40,570 bases of DNA from Desulfobacteraceae bacterium (lineage in GTDB: Bacteria; Desulfobacterota; Desulfobacteria; Desulfobacterales; UBA2174), in contig DQXI01000238.1 of the NCBI GenBank assembly GCA_011042305.1, positions 1 to 40,570 on the forward strand. The letters are read 5' to 3'. Under the pieces are notes generated by a model. The model searched no databases and was not told where the DNA came from. It saw nothing but the letters and a program-made list of their open reading frames with translations. A program made the position numbers and the translations under genes. Of the stretch, positions 18,300 through 28,567 are shown one piece after another (the first letter of the stretch is position 1; each line of letters begins with the position of its first letter).

Positions 18300-19679
18300 A
18301 TGATAGCATGTCGGTGTCGTTTTTACATGATCTGCCTGTCAGTTCTTCTTGTCGCCTCGGCCCTTCTGGCGGCCCCGGCAGCCGGCACCCCTGTCGCCGA
18401 CGCGGAAACCGGTGAGGAGGATCGCCGTCCCAGCGTGGTGCAGACGGAAAAAATCGATGCCGCCGGCGAGCGTCTCGGTGCGGGGATCGAGCAACTCGAG
18501 TCACTGGCCGCCCGACACCTGGGCAAATGGATCAAGGCCCGAATCATTTTCGACATCAGTTGGCTCAGGCTGCTCACTTGCCTGGTGATGATCTTTGTGG
18601 CGGTTTTCGTCGAGCGCATCCTGCGCTGGATCCTGCGGCGGCGTCAGATTCGCCTGGAGGACGAAGCGGGTCCGGACAATCTGTGGGCGCGGCTTTTGCT
18701 CAAGGCCCTGATCCGGCCGTTGTCGCTCTTTGTCTGGGTCTACGGCATCTACATCGCCCTGTCGCCGCTGTTTATCCACTTTGATCGTCCCGACGGGGCC
18801 AACCTCGTCCACCTGGTGGCCCAGCGAACGGCCGATATCGGCGGTCTGTTCGCCCTGTTCTGGTTTTTGCTCAACCTGGTGCGGCTGCTGGATGAACGTT
18901 TGCGGCGCTGGGCCGCGGCCACCGAGAGCACCATCGACGACATGCTCGCCCCCCTGGTGGGCAAGACCCTGCGCATCTTCATCGGGGCCATCGGGACCGT
19001 CGTCATCCTGCAAAATCTTACCGGCGTCCAGATCGGCCCCCTGCTGGCCTCCCTGGGAATCGGCGGCTTGGCCGTGGCCCTGGCCGCCAAGGACACCATC
19101 GGCAATTTTTTCGGCACGTTGACCATTCTCTTCGACAAGCCGTTCCAGATAGGCGAACGGATCGTCATCGAGGGTCAGGACGGTACCGTGGAGGCAGTGG
19201 GGTTCCGCAGCACCCGCCTTCGGACCCTGACGGGCAACCTGGTGACCATTCCCAACGAGAAGGTGGTCAATTCGGTGCTGGAAAACATCGGCAAGCGGCC
19301 CAACATCCGCTGGCTCACCCACATCGGCCTGCCCTACGACACCCCGCCGGAGAAAGTCGAGCAGGCCGTGGCGATCCTGCGCGAGCTGCTCGAAAACCAC
19401 GAGGGGATGCACCCGGACTGGCCGCCTCGGGTCTACTTCAACGGGTTCAACGACTGGAGCCTCAACATCACGGTGGTGCTCTGGTACCATCCCCCCGACT
19501 GGTGGGCCTACCAGGCCTGGCTCCAGCAGACCTGCCTGCAGATCATGCGCCGTTTTGCCGCCGAAGGGATCGAATTCGCCTTTCCGTCCCAGACGGTGTA
19601 CCTGGCCGGCGACGACCGGCGCCAGGTGACGCTGAAGATGCTCGCCGGAACGACGGGCCAGGCGCCGCCGACGGCTTAG
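18300..19679 (+). CDS. Mechanosensitive ion channel family protein (MscS-like)
   Basis: Signal sequence, TM segments, LLASLGIGGLAVALAAKDTIGNFFGTLTILFDKPFQIGERIVIEGQDGTVEAVGFRSTRLRTLTGNLVTIPNEKVVNS. Confidence 0.95.
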   Translation: MIACRCRFYMICLSVLLVASALLAAPAAGTPVADAETGEEDRRPSVVQTEKIDAAGERLGAGIEQLESLAARHLGKWIKARIIFDISWLRLLTCLVMIFVAVFVERILRWILRRRQIRLEDEAGPDNLWARLLLKALIRPLSLFVWVYGIYIALSPLFIHFDRPDGANLVHLVAQRTADIGGLFALFWFLLNLVRLLDERLRRWAAATESTIDDMLAPLVGKTLRIFIGAIGTVVILQNLTGVQIGPLLASLGIGGLAVALAAKDTIGNFFGTLTILFDKPFQIGERIVIEGQDGTVEAVGFRSTRLRTLTGNLVTIPNEKVVNSVLENIGKRPNIRWLTHIGLPYDTPPEKVEQAVAILRELLENHEGMHPDWPPRVYFNGFNDWSLNITVVLWYHPPDWWAYQAWLQQTCLQIMRRFAAEGIEFAFPSQTVYLAGDDRRQVTLKMLAGTTGQAPPTA

Positions 19680-19777
19680 GTGAAAGGCTTGACCGTCGCC
19701 GCTGCTCCCGTTTATACGCTTGACTCGACGGCAGGGTTTCTTTTTTTAGCGCGAACGCAGGTGGAGCCGGAATTCGA

Positions 19778-20719
19778 ATGAAAACGAACCAGGACGAACA
19801 GACGAACCTGCCGGTGGAGGCGCCGGGCAAAAGCCTGGTGCGCCTGGATCCCCTCCAGCGCTATCTGGCCGAAATCCGGCGCTATCCCCTGCTGAGCCGG
19901 GAAGAGGAGCATGAGCTGGCCGTGCGGGTCTACGAGGAAAACGACCCTGAAGCGGCCTTGAAGCTCATCACCGCCAACCTGCGCCTGGTGGTCAAGATCG
20001 CCATGGACTTCCAGGGCATCTGGATGCAAAACCTCCTCGACCTGGTGCAGGAGGGCAACATCGGGCTGATGCAGGCCGTCAAGAAATTCGATCCGTACAA
20101 GAACGTCAAGTTTTCCTACTACGCGGCATTCTGGATCAAGGCCTACATCTACCGTTTCATCATGGCCAACTGGCGCCTGGTGAAAATCGGCACCACCCAG
20201 AACCAGCGCAAGCTCTTCTTCAAGCTCAAGCAGGAGAAGCAGCGGCTCATCGAGCAGGGCTTCGATCCCCAGCCCAAGCTGCTCGCCAGCCGCCTGGGGG
20301 TCAGCCAGGACGAGGTCATCGAGATGGACCAGCGCCTGGACGGCTGGGACATATCGCTGGACCAGCCGGTCAAGGACGACTCGGACACCGAGCGCATGGA
20401 CCTGTTGAGCCTGGAAAGCGAATCGGTGGAGGACCAACTGGCCCAGATGCAGATCGAGCAGATCCTCAAGCGCAAGATCGGCGAGTTTCGCGCCCAACTA
20501 AACGCACGCGAGAAGGAAATCTTCGAGCAGCGCATGCTCTCCGACAACCCTTCGACCCTCCAGGAAATCGGCGACCGCCACGGGGTGAGCAAGGAGCGGA
20601 TCCGCCAGATCGAAAACCAGCTCATCAAGCGCCTGCGCGCCTTCATCCGGGAGGAAATCCCCGACTTCAACCCCGATGACCTTTTTAACGAAGCCGGGGC
20701 CCTGGCCAAAAGCCGCTGA
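19778..20719 (+). CDS. rpoH: RNA polymerase sigma factor, RpoH/sigma-32 family
   Basis: NLRLVVKIAMDFQGIWMQNLLDLVQEGNIGLMQAVKKFDPYKNVKFSYYAAFWIKAYIYRFIMANWRLVKIGTTQNQRKLFFKL; sigma4 LQEIGDRHGVSKERIRQIENQLIKRLR. Confidence 0.9.
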   Translation: MKTNQDEQTNLPVEAPGKSLVRLDPLQRYLAEIRRYPLLSREEEHELAVRVYEENDPEAALKLITANLRLVVKIAMDFQGIWMQNLLDLVQEGNIGLMQAVKKFDPYKNVKFSYYAAFWIKAYIYRFIMANWRLVKIGTTQNQRKLFFKLKQEKQRLIEQGFDPQPKLLASRLGVSQDEVIEMDQRLDGWDISLDQPVKDDSDTERMDLLSLESESVEDQLAQMQIEQILKRKIGEFRAQLNAREKEIFEQRMLSDNPSTLQEIGDRHGVSKERIRQIENQLIKRLRAFIREEIPDFNPDDLFNEAGALAKSR

Positions 20720-20743
20720 GAGACGGCCGATCGGTGGGCCGGG

Positions 20744-21973
20744 CTAAAACAGCGCCACCGCCACGGGATCGCCCTTTTCCAGGCCCTCGGTGTTCATGTC
20801 GACGGCGATAAGGCCGTCGGCCTGCACCATGGTGCGGATCAGGCCGGATTTTCCCAGGATCGGCTCGGCCAGGATCTCGCCGTCGGCGCCCTGGCCCAGG
20901 CGCACCCGCACGAAATCCACCCGGCCGGCGGCCGACTCGAGGTTGCGCGTCAGCCGTGCCATCACCGGAGGTCTCCGGGCTTCGGCCGTCAGGCCGGAGA
21001 GCCGGTCGAGGAAGGGACGTACCACGGCGGTAAAGACCACCATGGCCGAGGTGACGTGCCCCGGCAGGCCCCAGACGAGCTTGGCGCCGCTTTGCGCCAG
21101 GATGGTCGGCTTGCCCGGGCTGATGGTGATGCCATGGACCCGGATGCGGCTGTCGGGCAGCTCGGCCAGGGCCTCGACAGTAAAGTCGCGCATCCCCAGG
21201 GAACTGCCCCCGGAGATCAACACCATGTCGTTTTCCGCCGCCGCCTGGCGGCACACGGCCTTGAGCCGCTGCAAGTCGTCGCCCACCAGCCCGTATTTGG
21301 CCGGGATGGCGCCGGCCTGGCGCACAAGGTCGGCCAGGGTGTGGGTGTTGACGTCGCGGATCTGCCCGGGCCCAGGCTTGGCCTCGGCGGGCACGATCTC
21401 GTCGCCGGTGGAAATGATTCCCACCCGGGGACGGCGATGGACGCGGACCCGGGTGATGCCCAACGAGGCCATCAGCCCGGCGTCCTGGGGCCGCAAGCGC
21501 CGGCCGGCGGCGATCAAGGTCTCGCCGCGACAAAGGTCTTCACCGGCGCAAATGACATGCTGCCCCGGGGCCACGCTGCGGTAGACCTCGATGGTGGTGT
21601 CGTCCAGGATCGCCGCATGCTCGACCATCGCCACCGCGTCGGCCCCCGGCGGCAGCATGCCGCCGGTGGAAATTTTCATCGCCTCCCCCGGCCCCACCGC
21701 CTTGACGGGCACCTCGCCCATGGCGATGCGGCCGGTGACGTTGAGGTAGGCCGGGTTGGCCTCGGACGCCCCGAAGGTGCTCGCCGCGGCAACGGCAAAG
21801 CCGTCCATGGTGGCCCTGGCGAAAGGCGGGACGTCCTCCTGGGCCGTGATCGGCTCGGCCAGCACCCGTCCCAGGGTGGAGCCCAACGGCTTGGGCTCGC
21901 TGTCGGTGGGAAGAACCTCCTCGACCATGGCCAGAACGTCTTTCAGGTCGGTAACCTGGAAAAAGGGCTTCAT
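20744..21973 (-). CDS. moeA: Molybdopterin molybdotransferase MoeA
   Basis: MDGFAVAA, GEAMKISTGGMLPPGADAVAMVEHA, ISTGDEIV, LISGGSSLGMRDF, VWGLPGHVTSAMVVF. Confidence 0.96.
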   Translation of the reverse strand: MKPFFQVTDLKDVLAMVEEVLPTDSEPKPLGSTLGRVLAEPITAQEDVPPFARATMDGFAVAAASTFGASEANPAYLNVTGRIAMGEVPVKAVGPGEAMKISTGGMLPPGADAVAMVEHAAILDDTTIEVYRSVAPGQHVICAGEDLCRGETLIAAGRRLRPQDAGLMASLGITRVRVHRRPRVGIISTGDEIVPAEAKPGPGQIRDVNTHTLADLVRQAGAIPAKYGLVGDDLQRLKAVCRQAAAENDMVLISGGSSLGMRDFTVEALAELPDSRIRVHGITISPGKPTILAQSGAKLVWGLPGHVTSAMVVFTAVVRPFLDRLSGLTAEARRPPVMARLTRNLESAAGRVDFVRVRLGQGADGEILAEPILGKSGLIRTMVQADGLIAVDMNTEGLEKGDPVAVALF

Positions 21974-22298
21974 CTCGGCTGGTCCGCCTTTCTTGGCAAG
22001 GATAATTTCCGGGATTCTTCAGCGCCCGTCACCCCGGGCACCGAACGGGGGGGGGCATTTCGCACGGCTGAAAATTTCCCGAAGGTTATGGGGCAAATCG
22101 ACATGCTCCCTCCTTGGCGCCGGACGCGATCATACTACAGCCAACCCCGGCGGCCAAGCCCCCGGCGGCTGCCCGGCGGCCACCAGGTGCCGGTCCGGGA
22201 AGACGCCGAAGCCCCGGCCTACTTGCAAAATCGGACAAATCACGTATAAAGAATAAGATTCTGCCCAAAGGGCGAAACCATAGACAGGACGATTCCGC

Positions 22299-23945
22299 AT
22301 GACCGACGCAGTCGACTCGCAAACATCCGGCCAACGCGCTCCGGCACCGACCTTTCTGACCCAGACCCGTTTCTCCGATTTCGACCTGCACCCTTCCCTG
22401 CTCCAGGGATTGGATGACAGCGGTTTTACCCGCTGCACGCCCATCCAGGCCGAAACCCTGCCCATCTCGCTGGCCGGCCGGGACGTGGCCGGCCAGGCCC
22501 AGACCGGCACCGGCAAGACGGCCGCCTTCATGGTGACAGTGCTCCAGCGGCTGACGGTGGAACCGCGGCCCGAGGACGGGTCCCCGCGGGCCCTCGTGGT
22601 GGCCCCCACCCGCGAGCTGGCCCAGCAGACCTACGAGGAAGCCCTCAATATCGGCCGCCACCTCGACCTGAAGGTGGTGCAGGTGGTGGGCGGCATCGAC
22701 TACGACAAGCAGGCCGAAGCCCTCAAAAACGGCGTGGACATCGTGGTGGGCACCCCAGGGCGGGTCATCGACTACATCAAGCAGGGGATCTTCAATACCA
22801 AGTGGATCCGCATCGTGGTCATCGACGAGGCCGACCGGCTCTTCGACCTGGGCTTCACCCAGGACATGCGCTTCATCCTGCGCAAGTTGCCCAGCTACGA
22901 AAAGCGCCAGTCCATGCTCTTTTCCGCCACCCTCTCCTACCGGGTGCTCGAGCTGACCTACGAGTACATGAACCTGCCCGAGTTTATCTCGGTGACCCCC
23001 CAGGACGTCGCCGTGGAGGGCATCGCCCAGGAGCTTTTCCACGTGGGCGAGGAGCAGAAGCTGCCTCTTTTGCTCGGGCTGCTGCAGCGGGAAAAATGGG
23101 AACGGGTGCTGATCTTCGTCAACACCAAGGTGGGCGTCGAATGGCTGACGCGCAAGCTCAAGGGCAACGGCCTGCCGGCCGAGATGATCACCGGGGACCT
23201 GCCCCAGAAGAAGCGCTTCCAGCTGATGGACCGCTACAAAAGCGGCAAGATCAAGATTCTGGTGGCAACCGATGTCGCCTCCCGGGGCATCCACGTGGAA
23301 GACATCAGCCACGTGATCAACTACGACCTGCCCCAGGATGCGGAAAACTACGTCCATCGCATCGGCCGAACCGCCCGGGCCGGCAAGCAGGGCAAGGCCA
23401 TCTCGCTGGCTTGCGAGCGCTACGTGCTGCACCTGGAGCCGGTGGAGAACATGCTGGGCTACAAGATCCCGGTAATCTGGCCCGAGGATGACTGGTATGC
23501 CGAAGACAAGGCCGGCCCGGTAAAAGTGGCCTCTCGCATTCGCGACAAGCGCAACGGCCGCGGCAAGCCGTCCCGCGGCGGCGAGGGACGCAAAAACGGT
23601 CCGGCCGGCCCCCGGGTGCGCGAGAAGTCCCAGCCCAAACCAATCCCCAAGCGCCCGCCGGACTATTTCCCCGGCACCTTCTTCGGCTTCGCCCCGCCCG
23701 AACCGGAACCGCAGCCGGAAAACGAAGCCCCCGCCGCCGCGGTGCCGGCGCCGGAAGCGAAAGCCGCCCCTGCCGCGAAGAGCGAAACGCCGCCGGCGGC
23801 CCAACCGGCCGAAGCGGCGCCGGCCACCGAGAACCCCAAGCCCAAGAAACGCCGCCGCCGGCCCCGCCGCCGCCGCAAGAAGCCGGAAAACGGCGCGGAA
23901 TCACCGTCCGAAACGGCCACAGACAGCACTCCGGCGGCAGACTGA
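22299..23945 (+). CDS. DEAD-box RNA helicase with long disordered basic C-terminal tail
   Basis: AQTGTGKTAAF, PTRELA, IDEADRL (DEAD variant), SATLS, HRIGRTARAG; tail rich in P/A/E/K/R ending KPKKRRRRPRRRRKKPENGAE. Confidence 0.96.
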   Translation: MTDAVDSQTSGQRAPAPTFLTQTRFSDFDLHPSLLQGLDDSGFTRCTPIQAETLPISLAGRDVAGQAQTGTGKTAAFMVTVLQRLTVEPRPEDGSPRALVVAPTRELAQQTYEEALNIGRHLDLKVVQVVGGIDYDKQAEALKNGVDIVVGTPGRVIDYIKQGIFNTKWIRIVVIDEADRLFDLGFTQDMRFILRKLPSYEKRQSMLFSATLSYRVLELTYEYMNLPEFISVTPQDVAVEGIAQELFHVGEEQKLPLLLGLLQREKWERVLIFVNTKVGVEWLTRKLKGNGLPAEMITGDLPQKKRFQLMDRYKSGKIKILVATDVASRGIHVEDISHVINYDLPQDAENYVHRIGRTARAGKQGKAISLACERYVLHLEPVENMLGYKIPVIWPEDDWYAEDKAGPVKVASRIRDKRNGRGKPSRGGEGRKNGPAGPRVREKSQPKPIPKRPPDYFPGTFFGFAPPEPEPQPENEAPAAAVPAPEAKAAPAAKSETPPAAQPAEAAPATENPKPKKRRRRPRRRRKKPENGAESPSETATDSTPAAD

Positions 23946-23957
23946 CCCCAAGTTGCA

Positions 23958-24012
23958 AAAAGAAAAGCAGCGCAGCCATCCTCCCGGGACCAAGCTGCGC
24001 TGCTTTTCTTTT
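23958..24012 (+). terminator. Strong (potentially bidirectional) intrinsic terminator
   Basis: Perfect 19-nt arms AAAAGAAAAGCAGCGCAGC / GCTGCGCTGCTTTTCTTTT. Confidence 0.9.
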
Positions 24013-24076
24013 GGAACCTACCGCAGAATCACACCGCGATCGCCAGACCCCGAAAGCGGAATTTAAAACTTGACAA

Positions 24077-24096
24077 GTGTAGCCCATGGGCTACAC
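24077..24096. promoter_or_regulatory. Perfect 20-bp palindrome GTGTAGCCCATGGGCTACAC next to a TTGACA box
   Basis: Self-complementary over 20 bp; TTGACA at 24070-24075; overlapping ACTTG-A-CAAGT at 24068-24078. Confidence 0.6.
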
Positions 24097-24204
24097 GACA
24101 TCTGTGCTCGTGCTCGGACTCTTGTTCGGATTGAAAGGTTAGCCGCAGGAAATCCAGGGGATATAAAACGCACACCTGGATTTGATACAATAAAACCCAA
24201 CGAC

Positions 24205-24300
24205 TCACCCCCGGGATTCACCAGACTGATCCGCTGAAATGGTCTCCAGCAAGGCCGAAACGACCACGTTGGCGTCGATGACAACGGGGGTCGCTTGCGA
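24205..24300 (-). pseudogene. N-terminal fragment of a PIN-domain toxin
   Basis: ASQATPVVIDANVVVSALLETISADQSGESRG then stop; VIDANVVVSALLE resembles a PIN domain N-terminus but the rest is absent. Confidence 0.55.
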
Positions 24301-24443
24301 CGCGCCCACTCGATCGCATCCCGTACCCTGTCCGGTGCCAGGTCCAATTGACGGGGTTTATCCCTGATAATGGACAGCCCCCCTTTTTCAACGCTCTGCC
24401 GGCCCCGAGGAGTTCCGGACGCCGGATGCGGTTGCAGGTCGGC

Positions 24444-25055
<612 letters not shown>

Positions 25056-25082
25056 CGCTCAAATCCCAGGTTTGAAAGTATC

Positions 25083-25358
25083 ATGGATCCCGTCGAATTT
25101 CCCATCACCGACATCCTGGATCTTCACACCTTCCATCCCCGGGACGTGCGCAACCTGCTCGACGACTACTTCGAGGCCTGCCTCGAGAAGCGGATCGGCT
25201 CGGTGCGCATCATCCACGGCAAGGGCCAGGGCATCCTGCGCCGCCGCGTGGAGGCGATCCTGGCGCGCCACCCGCTGGTGGCCGACTTCCGCCCGGCGCC
25301 GCCGGAGGCCGGCGGCTGGGGGGCGACCCTGGTGGATCTCAAGCCGGATAGGGAATAA
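25083..25358 (+). CDS. Stand-alone Smr domain protein
   Basis: LDLHTFHPRDV...VRIIHGKGQGILRRRVEAIL...GGWGATLVDLK; LDLH and HGKGxG Smr motifs. Confidence 0.93.
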   Translation: MDPVEFPITDILDLHTFHPRDVRNLLDDYFEACLEKRIGSVRIIHGKGQGILRRRVEAILARHPLVADFRPAPPEAGGWGATLVDLKPDRE

Positions 25359-25800
25359 AGTCGGCCAGCTGGCACAGGCGCCGGTCCAGGGCCACGAAAT
25401 CCAGGATCTCCGCTCTGGTGTACAACCGCCCTTGGCCTATCCCCGGGCACTGGCGCGCCGCCGCCTGCCAGCTCTCTTCCGAGCGCAGATGAACCAGCCA
25501 AAACGGATAGATGCGACACTGCATGGGCCGCAACGGGTAGATCCGGCACCCCTGCTCGTAGAACCAGCAGCGCCCGTCGGAGTACTCCCGGACGGCAAAC
25601 CCCTGGCCGCGAGGGATGAAAAACTCGGCCGCCGCCGCCGAGGGGCAGTGCATGAAATCGGCGATGGCCGCCGCTTCCCGGCCACCGACCCATACCAGTC
25701 CGGGTGCACCGCCGCAGCAGGCCCCGCAACGCTGGCAGGCGAAACGCAGCCCGTCATCGAAAAAATAACGGCGATCCAAAAAATCCGGATTGGAAGGCAT
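25339..25800 (-). CDS. YkgJ-family cysteine cluster protein
   Basis: FACQRCGACCGGAPGLVWV ... CWFYEQGCRIYPLRPMQCRIYPFW. Confidence 0.93.
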   Translation of the reverse strand: MPSNPDFLDRRYFFDDGLRFACQRCGACCGGAPGLVWVGGREAAAIADFMHCPSAAAAEFFIPRGQGFAVREYSDGRCWFYEQGCRIYPLRPMQCRIYPFWLVHLRSEESWQAAARQCPGIGQGRLYTRAEILDFVALDRRLCQLADFIPYPA

Positions 25801-26244
25801 TTAAGCGGCAGGCTGGTTGATGTCGACCGCCGTACAGCGCTCCAGGACGCGTACGATCCGGGGCTGGTAGGCGGCCATGTTGCCCATGCGGCGTCCCTTG
25901 ACGCGGACGAAGGCCACGGCGATGGCAAAACCGACCAGGGCACCCAGGACGGCCGCCTTGTCGCCGGAGAGGGCCAGGCCGACCAGGGCGCCGGCCAACA
26001 GGGCCAGTATCGGGATGATGTACAGCAGAAACATCACCTTGACAAAGGCGCCGGTGGCGATTTCCAAGCGCACCCGGTCGCCGGGGCGGGCCTTGGCATG
26101 GTTGAGCACCGAGACGGTCATCTCCCGGCCGCCGTCGTGACAAAACTCCTTGGCGCTGCACGCGGCGCAGGCCTCGCTTTTCACCGTCCGCACTTCGGCC
26201 AACGCACCGTCGACCTTGGTGACGATTCCTTCTTCGGTGGCCAT
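25801..26244 (-). CDS. rseC: SoxR-reducing system protein RseC family
   Basis: EGIVTKVDGALAEVRTVKSEACAACSAKEFCHDGG, then two TM segments. Confidence 0.9.
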   Translation of the reverse strand: MATEEGIVTKVDGALAEVRTVKSEACAACSAKEFCHDGGREMTVSVLNHAKARPGDRVRLEIATGAFVKVMFLLYIIPILALLAGALVGLALSGDKAAVLGALVGFAIAVAFVRVKGRRMGNMAAYQPRIVRVLERCTAVDINQPAA

Positions 26245-26344
26245 TGAAAAAAAGCTCCTTGCACCTTCGGCCGGGGCGACCGCTAAAAACACGCCCCCGC
26301 CGGCGGCGGGGGGCAATTTGGACTTGATTAAACGGCTTGCGGGG

Positions 26345-28414
26345 TCATCCCTCCGGCCGGGCTTCCCCCGCCACGGCCGGCGCATCGCCGGGTACCCGGG
26401 CCGTCGTGTGTCGGTAGCAGATCAGGCCGCACTGCAGGCAGCGGGCCGCCTCGCGCCGGGCCTGGGCTTCGTCGAACCCCTGCTCGATCTCCACCTCCGC
26501 CCCCGGCGCAGTCTCGCGGCACAGCGGCATGATCTCACGCGGCTCGGGCAACACGCCCTCAACATGGTCCACGTTTTGCACCACGCTGTGGGGGGTGAGG
26601 ACATTTTCGGGCAGCGCCAGGTCGCCGCCATACATCAGGCGATGGGCGGCTGCAGCCAGGCGCCGACCGGCAGCGATGGCCTTGATGGCGGCGGGAAAAT
26701 CGCTGAGCACGTCCGCCTCTGAAAAGAGCCCCATACCGCCTTCGGCGGCATTCAGGGGCGCCTTGTAGGGGGAGCGGGCCGTCCAGTTTTCCGAGGGGGT
26801 GTCGGCCTCGGCGTCGCCGGGCCTGTCGCTTTGGAAGATCAATTCCGGCAGGCGGCCGGCGGCCATCACCAGGTGCTGGGCAGCCACAAGGGAGATTTCG
26901 CCGCTGTCCAGGTTCCGCAGGCTCAATCCGGTAAGGGCAGACCCGCTGCCGTAGAGGGCGTCCACCGCCGTGGCGGTCATCACTTCGATGCCCTCGCCGG
27001 CGGGCGCGGCGCTTTCGGGGGCCTTGCCGCGCAACACCACCGTCACCCGGGCCGCGCCCAGCTCCCGGCAGCGGCTCGCCGCGGCCAGGGCCAATTCGCC
27101 GCCGCCGTACACCACCACATCTCCATTAAAGGCCGACTCCCCCTCGCCTTTGCTGCGAAGCCGCATCACGTCGATGAGCAGCCAGGTCCCGGGAACCATC
27201 GGGGGCGGGGGAGCGGTCCGCAGAGCCGCCAAGCGGCCGTCCCACCCGCCGGTGGCCAGCAGCACCGCCTCGTTGCCTTCGGCCAGCAGGCCGGCCACGG
27301 TCATGTCGCGCCCCAGGGTCTGGCCGGTGCGCGTCTCCACGCCCAGGGCCTCCACTGACCGCAGGTCTTCCTCCAGGACCGATGCTGGCAGCCGGTTGCG
27401 GGCGATGGCGGTACGCAGCAGGCCGCCCAGCTGGTCCGAAGATTCGTACACCACGACACCGTGGCCGAGGCGGGCAGCGAAAAAGGCGGCCGAGAGGCCT
27501 TCCACCCCGCCGCCGATGACGGCCAGGCGCCGGCCGGTGTCCGGGGCCTTGTACGGCAGGATGGGGCCGCCGTGGCTGCGCTCGTAGTCGGCGGCGAAGC
27601 GCTTGAGGAAGTTGATGGCCACCGGTTCATCGACCAGTTGGCGTCGGCACTGGTCCTCGCAGGGCCGCGGGCAGATGCGGCCGATGACCGCCGGGAACGG
27701 GTTGCGCTCCTTGATGGTTTGCACGGCCCCGTGATAATCGCCCTCGGCGATCTGGCGGATGTAGGTACGGATATCGATGCCGGCCGGGCAGACCCGCTGG
27801 CAGGGGGTGGTGCAATCGGACTGGGTGTACTCGTGGAGAATGCGCCGGGAAACCGAACTCAGGGTGATGATGTGCTTGGGGCAGACCCGTTCGCAGGCGC
27901 CGCACCCGGTGCATTTTTCGGCGTCCACCACCGGCAGGCCGTCCGGTCCCATGTGCAGGGCGTCGAACTGGCAGGCCCGCACGCAGGAGCCCAGGCCGAG
28001 GCAGCCGATGGCGCACACCTTCATTCCACCGCTGAGCAGGGCCGCCGCACGGCAGTCGCCGATGCCGTCGTAGTCGAACTTGGTATCGGCCTCGGCCACG
28101 CCGTAGGTGCAGCCCGGACGGCTGATGTCCGGCTCGCGCGCCTCGATTTTGACACCGAGCAATTCCGCGATGGCAAGGGCCGTTTCTTCCCCCGCCGCCA
28201 CGCAACTGTTGGGAGCGGCCGTTCCGGCGACGATGGCCGCAGCATTGGCGCTGCATCCCGGGTACCCGCAACCGCCGCAGTTGGCCCCCGGCAGGGCCGC
28301 CTCCACGGCCTCGATCAGCGGATCGACGTAGACATAAAAGATTTTGGATGCAATGGCGAGGCAGACGCCGACCGCCACACCGAGCCCCCCCATCAAGATC
28401 AAGGCTTGCAGCAT
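26345..28414 (-). CDS. RnfB-type iron-sulfur protein fused to GltD-like FAD/NAD(P) oxidoreductase domain
   Basis: RnfB N-terminus (ALPGANCGGCGYPGCSANAAAIV, CTGCGACERVCPKHII), then CQRVCPAGIDIRTYIRQIAEGDYHGAV...RLAVIGGGVEGLSAAFFAARLGHGVVVYE. Confidence 0.92.
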   Translation of the reverse strand: MLQALILMGGLGVAVGVCLAIASKIFYVYVDPLIEAVEAALPGANCGGCGYPGCSANAAAIVAGTAAPNSCVAAGEETALAIAELLGVKIEAREPDISRPGCTYGVAEADTKFDYDGIGDCRAAALLSGGMKVCAIGCLGLGSCVRACQFDALHMGPDGLPVVDAEKCTGCGACERVCPKHIITLSSVSRRILHEYTQSDCTTPCQRVCPAGIDIRTYIRQIAEGDYHGAVQTIKERNPFPAVIGRICPRPCEDQCRRQLVDEPVAINFLKRFAADYERSHGGPILPYKAPDTGRRLAVIGGGVEGLSAAFFAARLGHGVVVYESSDQLGGLLRTAIARNRLPASVLEEDLRSVEALGVETRTGQTLGRDMTVAGLLAEGNEAVLLATGGWDGRLAALRTAPPPPMVPGTWLLIDVMRLRSKGEGESAFNGDVVVYGGGELALAAASRCRELGAARVTVVLRGKAPESAAPAGEGIEVMTATAVDALYGSGSALTGLSLRNLDSGEISLVAAQHLVMAAGRLPELIFQSDRPGDAEADTPSENWTARSPYKAPLNAAEGGMGLFSEADVLSDFPAAIKAIAAGRRLAAAAHRLMYGGDLALPENVLTPHSVVQNVDHVEGVLPEPREIMPLCRETAPGAEVEIEQGFDEAQARREAARCLQCGLICYRHTTARVPGDAPAVAGEARPEG

Positions 28415-28567
28415 GGTTTCCTCTCGGCTTGTTTTAAGGATGGACGCGGGGCGGGCGCGCCAGGGGCCCCCGCCAATGCTCAACGAAACCCTTTATCCTT
28501 TGTGCCGTGCGATTTTGTCAACCCTGTCGCTATCGATGTTGAACCGTCGCGGCCCGCGCACGCCGCA

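Noticed and set aside
22086-23804. 572-aa minus-strand ORF
   Set aside because: Shadow of the DEAD-box helicase; low-complexity composition.
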